DNA of 9,998 nucleotides from Pseudomonadota bacterium (GTDB lineage: Bacteria; Pseudomonadota; Alphaproteobacteria; Rhizobiales; Hyphomicrobiaceae). The notes beneath the pieces are model-generated. The model searched no databases, had not been told where the DNA came from, and saw nothing but the letters and a program-made list of their open reading frames with translations. The translations under genes were made by a program, and so were the position numbers. How positions within the stretch are numbered: the stretch's first letter is position 1; each line of letters begins with the position of its first letter. The stretch spans positions 1-9,998 of the forward strand of contig JAKAML010000024.1 in assembly GCA_021812845.1 (NCBI GenBank). The letters are read 5' to 3'. Shown here in pieces: positions 5,904-9,998 of the stretch.

Positions 5904-8180
5904 TCACAGGACGCCGGGCTCGGTCATGGTCAGCACGACGCCGGCGATGCGATCGCGGGCGCCGTTCATCATCTCGACCGTGGCCGCGATCTCCTCGCCG
6001 CGCGTCACGCCCGCGCGGGCGACGAGCAAGATGCGGTCGGCGGCGGGAACGAGCGTCGCGCCCGCTTCGTCGGCGAGCAGCCCGCCGGCGTCGACGACCA
6101 CGAGGTCGTAGTCCCGCGACAGTGCGGCGAGGCCCGCGATCAGCTTCTGCCGCTGGATCGACCTCAGGCTGCGCAGGTCGGCGAGGGCGATCGGCAGCAG
6201 GGCGAGGCCGGAGCGGGCGTCGCGGGCCGTGATCGAGGCCAGGTGGTCGCGGTTGTCGAGCACGACGACGCGGTCGGTGTCGATTGCACCGGCGAAGATC
6301 GAGGACAGCTCGGCGTCGGCGGAGGTGGCGTCGACGAGCAGCACGCGCTCGCCCTGGAGTGCGGCGGCGTAGGCGAGGCCGAGCGCGGTCGCCGAGGTGC
6401 CGGCGCCGGCGTGGGGGCCGGCGACGAGGACGGTGGTGGCGAGGCCCGCGCCTTCCCCGGCCGCCCCCCGGAGCCCGCCATGCCCCATCTGCACCGGGGT
6501 GCGGCTGCCCGGCTTCAGGCGCGACAGCAGCCGCATCAGCGACTGGCGGTAGGCGACGGCGGCGCTGCCCTTGCGATCGGCGATGGCCGACAGCAGGTCG
6601 CTGAACTGCGCCGCCTCGACGGCCGCGGGGCGGACGTGGAGCGGCGTGCCGCGGGCGGCGGATCGGCGCGGCGCCTCGAGCCGCGGGATCGCGCCGAGCA
6701 CCGCGAGGCCGGTGGCGCGGGCGACGTCGTCGGCCGAGCGCAGCGAGCGGTCGAGCTGGTCGACGACGAGGGCGCCGGCGACGCCGAGGCCGAGGCCGCC
6801 GAGCAGGCCGAGCGACAGGATCATCCAGGTGAGCGGCTTCGACGGCTGGGTCGGCACCGCCGCCGGCGAGATGATGCGGGCATCGGGCGTGGCGATGCTC
6901 TGCTGCTCCTGCAGCTCCTTTGCGCGGGCGAGGAACACGCGCAGCAGGTCGCGGCTCGCGGTGACCTCCTGGTCGAGCTCGCGCAGTTTGATCTGTGCGG
7001 TGTTGGTGCGGCCGACCTCGGATTTCGCGCGGTCGAGCGTGGCGACGAGCTCGCGCTCGCGGTTCTGCGCGATCTGCTGCTCGTTCCTGGCCGAGGTGCC
7101 GATGCGCTTCAGCTCCGCCGCGATCTGGGCGCGGATCTCGGCCGATTGCGAGCGGACCTCGATCAGCACCGGATGTCTGGCCTGCAACTGGGTCGCGAGC
7201 GCTGCCTCGCGGCGCGCGACCTGGGCGTGCTGCTCGCGCAGACGCTGGATCAGCCCCGAGCGCATGGCGTCGGGCAGGGTGTCGGGGCTGGCGCCGGCCT
7301 TCAGCGCCGAGTTGACCTGCTCGAGACGGGCGTTGGCCTCGGCGGCGGCGGCGCGGGCGGTGATGAGCTCGCCATTGAGGCGGGTGAGCTGCTGCTCGTT
7401 CACGAGCCCGCCGTCGGAGGACAGGATCCGGTTGGCCTTGCGGAACTCGTCGGCGCGGATCTCGGCGCGGCGGACCTGCTCACGCAGCTCTCCGAGGCGG
7501 GCCTCGATCAGGTCGTTGGCGCGCCTGGCCTCGGCCTGCTTGGCCTCGGTCTGGTCGCGAAGGTAGGCTTCGACGACGGCCTCTGTGATGCGCGCGGCCT
7601 TGACCGGCGAGTTCGAGCTGGCCTCGACCTCGACCACGTAGGTCTTCTGGGCGCGCTTGACCTTGATGTTCCGCGACAGCGCCTCGATCGCGCGGAGCCT
7701 CGGCTCGGCCGCGGGCGGTCTCTCGACGACGAGCGACTTGAGCCGCGACAGGAGGCCCTGGCCGGGCGCGGGCGCGAACTCGGGATCCTGGTCGAGCGCC
7801 AGCTTGTCGACGACGCGGCGCAGGACAGCGTCGGAGGCGATGATCGCGACCTGGCTCTCGACCAGCGCCAGATCCGAGCCGAGCCCGCCCTGGGTGACCT
7901 CGTCGGAGACGATCTTCTTCAGCCGGGGATCGATGAAGAGCGCGGTGCCGGCGGTGTAGACCGGGGTCGTGAGGGCGAGATAGGCGACCGCCAGCGCCAG
8001 CGCGGCGAGCATCGTCGTCGCGATGGCGCGGAGGTGCCGTGCGAGGATCGCGAGAAAGCCGCGCACGTCGGTGTAGGTGCCGTCGGCCGGCGGCAGCCGG
8101 TCACGCGGCGCGGCGGTGCCGGCGGTCCCTGCGGGCGACGCCGCGCCCGGCACGGCCCCAGTCACGGGGCCCGATGTCAT
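5904..8180 (-). CDS. Wzc/GumC/ExoP-type polysaccharide co-polymerase with degenerate BY-kinase domain
   Basis: Predicted 758-aa inner-membrane protein controlling EPS chain length and export. Order: a cytoplasmic Pro/Ala-rich N-terminus (1-37); TM1 near 52-72; a Wzz-type periplasmic domain starting PVYTAGTALFIDPR; a long alanine/arginine/glutamate-rich coiled coil (about 195-430) with the GNVR-type end; the Pro-rich SPAAVPTQPSKP before TM2 (about 452-474); and a cytoplasmic P-loop-like domain from about 575. That last domain has lost its signatures. The Walker A position reads GPHAGAGTSA with T595 where lysine belongs, the A' motif is VLLVDATSA instead of DxDxR, Walker B is VVVDAGG instead of DTPP, and no C-terminal tyrosine cluster exists. 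It is therefore probably not an active tyrosine autokinase. ATG 8180 was chosen because it places about 50 residues before TM1. Alternatives are GTG 8198 and ATG 8243. It is followed 7 nt later by the VpsF-like gene. Confidence 0.9.
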   Translation of the reverse strand: MTSGPVTGAVPGAASPAGTAGTAAPRDRLPPADGTYTDVRGFLAILARHLRAIATTMLAALALAVAYLALTTPVYTAGTALFIDPRLKKIVSDEVTQGGLGSDLALVESQVAIIASDAVLRRVVDKLALDQDPEFAPAPGQGLLSRLKSLVVERPPAAEPRLRAIEALSRNIKVKRAQKTYVVEVEASSNSPVKAARITEAVVEAYLRDQTEAKQAEARRANDLIEARLGELREQVRRAEIRADEFRKANRILSSDGGLVNEQQLTRLNGELITARAAAAEANARLEQVNSALKAGASPDTLPDAMRSGLIQRLREQHAQVARREAALATQLQARHPVLIEVRSQSAEIRAQIAAELKRIGTSARNEQQIAQNRERELVATLDRAKSEVGRTNTAQIKLRELDQEVTASRDLLRVFLARAKELQEQQSIATPDARIISPAAVPTQPSKPLTWMILSLGLLGGLGLGVAGALVVDQLDRSLRSADDVARATGLAVLGAIPRLEAPRRSAARGTPLHVRPAAVEAAQFSDLLSAIADRKGSAAVAYRQSLMRLLSRLKPGSRTPVQMGHGGLRGAAGEGAGLATTVLVAGPHAGAGTSATALGLAYAAALQGERVLLVDATSADAELSSIFAGAIDTDRVVVLDNRDHLASITARDARSGLALLPIALADLRSLRSIQRQKLIAGLAALSRDYDLVVVDAGGLLADEAGATLVPAADRILLVARAGVTRGEEIAATVEMMNGARDRIAGVVLTMTEPGVL

Positions 8181-8233
8181 GGTCTCGGGTCGATCCACGG
8201 CGGCCCAACGGACGGGTGTAAGTCTCGAAGATA

Positions 8234-8260
8234 TTTGTATCATTTCGGCACGCGCGTGAA
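8234..8260 (-). promoter_or_regulatory. Possible promoter of the co-polymerase operon
   Basis: On the minus strand TTCACG (8255-8260) and TACAAA (8234-8239) each match 4 of 6 sigma-70 consensus bases, with a short 15-nt spacer. The -10 lies in the A/T-rich patch around 8231-8243. A transcript starting just downstream would have a leader of about 45 nt before ATG 8180, which argues against the longer ATG 8243 start. By-eye call. Confidence 0.3.
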
Positions 8261-8494
8261 GGGCCTTCGGAACCCCCGCGGCTGCAACCGGAGCGCTGCG
8301 GGACCGGCCGGCCCGTAGCACGGCGGCAGGGCGGGGCCGGTCGAACGCGCGCCGGCGACCGGAGCGGAAGGAGACGTACCCGGACCTATGCAAGCGCCAT
8401 GCCCCGGTCGCGGCCGTTCCCGGCATACCGTCCGCGGCAGGACTGTTATGCGGCTTAGCGACTATCTCGCCGTCCGGACACTTGGCAGATTGCG

Positions 8495-8516
8495 GCTCCT
8501 CCACCGAGAGAGGAGC
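8495..8516. repeat. 7-bp hairpin in the divergent regulatory region
   Basis: GCTCCTC (8495-8501) and GAGGAGC (8510-8516) are perfect inverted repeats around an 8-nt loop. The hairpin lies upstream of the possible plus-strand promoter at 8544-8571, so it could be an operator for a dimeric regulator. No regulator is identifiable from it. Confidence 0.35.
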
Positions 8517-8543
8517 GGCGCGCAAGCCGTTGGCGGAACGGCA

Positions 8544-8571
8544 TTGCGCTTGCGGCGTGGTCTGATAAAAG
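8544..8571 (+). promoter_or_regulatory. Weak candidate promoter for the WcaJ-like gene
   Basis: TTGCGC (8544-8549), a 16-nt spacer and TAAAAG (8566-8571) on the plus strand match the sigma-70 consensus at 3 and 4 of 6 positions. It would give a leader of roughly 170 nt before GTG 8750. No other clearly better candidate was seen on this strand. Confidence 0.22.
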
Positions 8572-8749
8572 CTGCGGTCCAAACGCGGAAGATCCGTCGA
8601 CACCAAATCATCCCTGCCCTCCGCCGGACCGAATTAACCGACCACGGAGTTTCGTGCGGCCGCGGGCTTGGGGACGACTATTGTGGGTGCGTGCTCGGCG
8701 GTCGGGGGGAACCCGAGGCGCGGCCGGGCCTGAACGAAGCGAGTGAAGC

Positions 8750-9673
8750 GTGGCGAGCGGTCTCGAGAGTGTGGTGCGGTCCGGCGCGTTGCCGAGGCCG
8801 CGGTTCGCGATCGGCGCGTTCGCGTTCAGGATGCTGGCGCTGGCCTACGAGGTGTCGAGCATCACACTGGCCTCGGTCGCCACGGGCGCGGCCTATCACG
8901 TCGCGGCCTACGGCGACGCCGGCCCGCTCGGAGCCTATGCCGGGCTCGGGCTTCTGGAAGCGGCGCTCTACATCATGCCGTTCCTGCTCCGCGACGAGTA
9001 CCGGGTGCAGGATTTCCTCGACGGCCGCCGCAGCCCGAGTCGCGTGTTCCTGTTCTGGAACTACGCATTCCTCTACCTGGCGATGATCGGCTTCCTGTCC
9101 AAGACGACGGACGACTTCTCGCGCGGCTGGGTGCTGCTGTTCTACGTCGTGGGGCTCGCCATGGTGATGGCGGGCGAGAGCATGATCCGCTTGACCCTCC
9201 GGCAGTCGATGCGGCGCGGCCTCGTCTCGATGCGGCGGGTGATGCTGGTCGGCGCCGAGGACGAGATCGGCCGCATGGCGCGCGAGATGGCCGACCGCCA
9301 GTCGGGCGTCAGGGTGGTGGCGGTGGCCGTGCTGCCGGAGCACAGCCGGCACAGCGACGGCGCGGAGGCGCGCGAGGCACTCGATGTCGCGCTCGCCGCG
9401 GCCGTGGCGGACGCGCGCGCGCTGAAGGCCGAGGACATCGTGATCCTGACCGACTGGTCGCGCTCGGACCTGATCGCGCGCGTCACCGATGCCTTCGCGA
9501 CGCTGCCGGTGGCGATGCATCTCGGTGCGACCGGCGTCATCGGGCGGTTCTCGGAGGCGCGCGTGGCGCGGATCGGTGCGGCGACGGCGCTGTCGCTGAC
9601 CGAGCCGCCGCTCGGCCCCGCGCAGCGGCTCGTCAAGCGGACGTTCGGCGTCGGCGTGGCGGAATTCCAGTGA
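8750..9673 (+). pseudogene. Truncated WcaJ/GumD-type undecaprenyl-phosphate sugar phosphotransferase (N-terminal part only)
   Basis: The frame encodes 307 aa, but only about 299 resemble polyprenyl glycosylphosphotransferases, which normally run to roughly 450-500 aa. Seen: hydrophobic segments near 26-50, 60-80, 98-116 and 127-144, the DFSRGW motif (122-127), and a soluble nucleotide-binding-like domain starting RRVMLVGAEDEIG (162-174). The segment LTEPPLGPAQRLVKRTF (283-299) is the usual lead-in to the catalytic bacterial sugar transferase domain. At the point where KR.FD should continue into the last membrane helix and catalytic core, the frame reads FGVGVAEFQ and stops. The whole catalytic domain is absent, so this product could not load glucose- or galactose-1-phosphate on undecaprenyl phosphate. 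The start is GTG 8750, with GCGAG nearby as a weak ribosome-binding site; ATG 8831 is in frame but would cut into the first helix. The gene is divergent from the EPS genes. The truncation coincides with foreign sequence, so it may be an assembly or clone chimera. Confidence 0.85.
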
Positions 9674-9900
9674 GGCCAACTCCTCCAGGTGGTCGTGCAG
9701 CAGCCAAGGATGGTTAAGCGCGGCCTGCAATATCAGCGCCTCGCGCCGCGGTACCGACGTGCGGTGGCCGCGGTGCAGCGGACCTGAGGCGAGCTGCTGG
9801 CTCACGACCACATAGGGCGTCGCCCGCATCCCTGGCGCGGTGCGCGCAAAAGCGTCGCCGCGCGGCTGCCATGGGCCGCCGGAGCGCTGGCCAAACCGTG
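9644..9900 (-). pseudogene. dnaG: Internal fragment of DNA primase (dnaG)
   Basis: Read on the minus strand, this stretch gives an open frame with the DnaG pattern between the primase core and the helicase-binding domain. It begins with a Gly/Pro/Arg-rich linker (FGQRSGGPWQPRGD) and continues into PRREALILQAALNHPWLL, then HLEELASLEF. The NHPWLL..H.EE.A.LEF pattern is the hallmark of alphaproteobacterial DnaG C-terminal domains. Resemblance may extend to RHADAE, ending at about 9644, where the WcaJ-like similarity begins on the other strand. No N-terminal zinc domain, TOPRIM core or end of the gene is present. Codons such as TTT, TCA, ATA, CTT and CCT are commoner than in the EPS genes, suggesting a different genomic or organismal source. 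Edges are approximate, and identification is from recalled family pattern, not an alignment. Confidence 0.72.
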
Positions 9901-9975
9901 CTCTTGAGCTTGCGCGACGGCCGTCAGCAGCCCTGCACAAAGCGCGATAAGGCCTGGAATGGAGAGCTTTCTCAT
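9802..9975 (-). CDS. Start of a secreted protein (signal peptide), fused out of frame to the dnaG fragment
   Basis: ATG at 9975 is preceded by AGGGAG 8 nt upstream. The first residues, MRKLSIPGLIALCAGLLTA followed by VAQAQ, form a textbook Sec signal peptide: basic n-region, hydrophobic core and an AQA cleavage site around residue 23. The frame then runs on to a stop at 9802 (57 codons in all), but beyond about residue 25 it overlaps the dnaG-like frame and is Arg-rich with no recognisable features. Only the region from about 9900 to 9998 is therefore likely to belong to this gene, and the rest of the mature protein is missing. The identity of the secreted protein cannot be told. Confidence 0.5.
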   Translation of the reverse strand: MRKLSIPGLIALCAGLLTAVAQAQEHGLASAPAAHGSRAATLLRAPRQGCGRRPMWS

Positions 9976-9998
9976 GTCAACGACTCCCTGTCCTTTAT

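Larger units (their letters stand above)
8181..8749. other. Divergent intergenic region between co-polymerase and WcaJ-like genes
   Basis: About 570 nt without a credible gene. It is A/T-richer than the flanking genes in places (8231-8245, 8566-8640) and must hold the outward promoters of both flanking genes. Visible structure includes a hairpin at 8495-8516, an 8-bp inverted repeat (8302-8309 with 8335-8342, 25 nt apart), and a 9-bp direct repeat ACCGGAGCG (8287-8295 and 8358-8366). An open frame from ATG 8388 runs into the WcaJ-like gene out of frame and has no recognisable features. Confidence 0.7.

Noticed and set aside
5865..8318. An 817-codon plus-strand open frame opposite the co-polymerase, and many similar long antisense frames (for example 1072-2700, 4598-6232, 2517-3563).
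   Set aside because: Each lies opposite a gene with clear family motifs. The translations are low-complexity Arg/Gly/Asp/Glu strings with no domain, as expected from the scarcity of A/T-rich stop codons in very GC-rich DNA.
8388..9086. A 232-codon plus-strand frame beginning in the intergenic region, with a GGAAGGAG some 14 nt upstream.
   Set aside because: It runs out of frame into the WcaJ-like gene, the product is Arg/Gly-rich without features, and the ribosome-binding spacing is too long.
9662..9667. EcoRI site GAATTC beside the WcaJ/dnaG joint, suggesting a restriction-ligation cloning chimera.
   Set aside because: The DnaG-like reading seems to continue through the site for several residues (EFRHADAE), which puts the site inside the dnaG piece and the joint nearer 9644-9650. 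A cloning joint cannot be excluded but is not the simplest reading.
1..9998. Search for tRNA, rRNA, CRISPR arrays, transposases and phage genes.
   Set aside because: No cloverleaf-like sequence, no regularly spaced repeats, and no transposase or integrase motifs were seen. The oddities at the right end have no terminal inverted repeats or target duplications that would suggest an insertion element.

Overview
The window is a very GC-rich exopolysaccharide (EPS) biosynthesis locus, almost certainly bacterial. The best guess is an alphaproteobacterium of the Hyphomicrobiales type. That placement is inferred from the strong G/C third-position bias, the alphaproteobacterial look of the proteins, and the gene set: a polysaccharide co-polymerase, a VpsF-like membrane protein, a WcaJ-type initiator, a GT26 enzyme, two GT4 enzymes and a GH10 glycanase. 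I cannot name a genus. The high GC content leaves long stop-free frames on every strand, and most of these are shadows.

Layout. From about 8180 down to 83 everything runs on the minus strand, in two groups. Group 1 (8180-4586) is a Wzc/GumC-type co-polymerase whose C-terminal kinase-like domain has lost its key ATP-binding residues, followed 7 nt later by a polytopic VpsF-like protein. A perfect 9-bp hairpin sits just after it. Group 2 (4428-83) is a tightly packed run: a GT26 (WecG/TagA/CpsF) glycosyltransferase, two GT4 glycosyltransferases overlapping by ATGA, and a Tat-exported GH10 glycoside hydrolase starting 2 nt after the last GT4. A divergent intergenic region of about 570 nt (8181-8749) separates these from a plus-strand WcaJ/GumD-type undecaprenyl-phosphate sugar phosphotransferase gene.

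How the parts fit. In Wzy-type assembly the WcaJ-like enzyme loads the first sugar phosphate on undecaprenyl phosphate. The GT26 and GT4 enzymes extend the lipid-linked repeat unit. The VpsF-like protein is a candidate polymerase or ligase, the co-polymerase controls chain length and export, and the GH10 enzyme could trim or release polymer in the periplasm or outside. No flippase (Wzx) or outer-membrane exporter (Wza) is inside the window.

The right end is abnormal. The WcaJ-like reading frame loses family similarity at about 9645, exactly where its catalytic domain should begin. The following roughly 250 bases read on the minus strand as an internal piece of DNA primase (dnaG). From about 9900 to the end a third, unrelated piece appears: the start of a secreted protein with a ribosome-binding site and signal peptide. 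These last ~350 bases use more A/T-ending codons than the EPS genes. Three unrelated pieces in so short a span look more like a chimeric assembly or clone than a natural arrangement, so the initiator truncation should not be taken as biology without checking.
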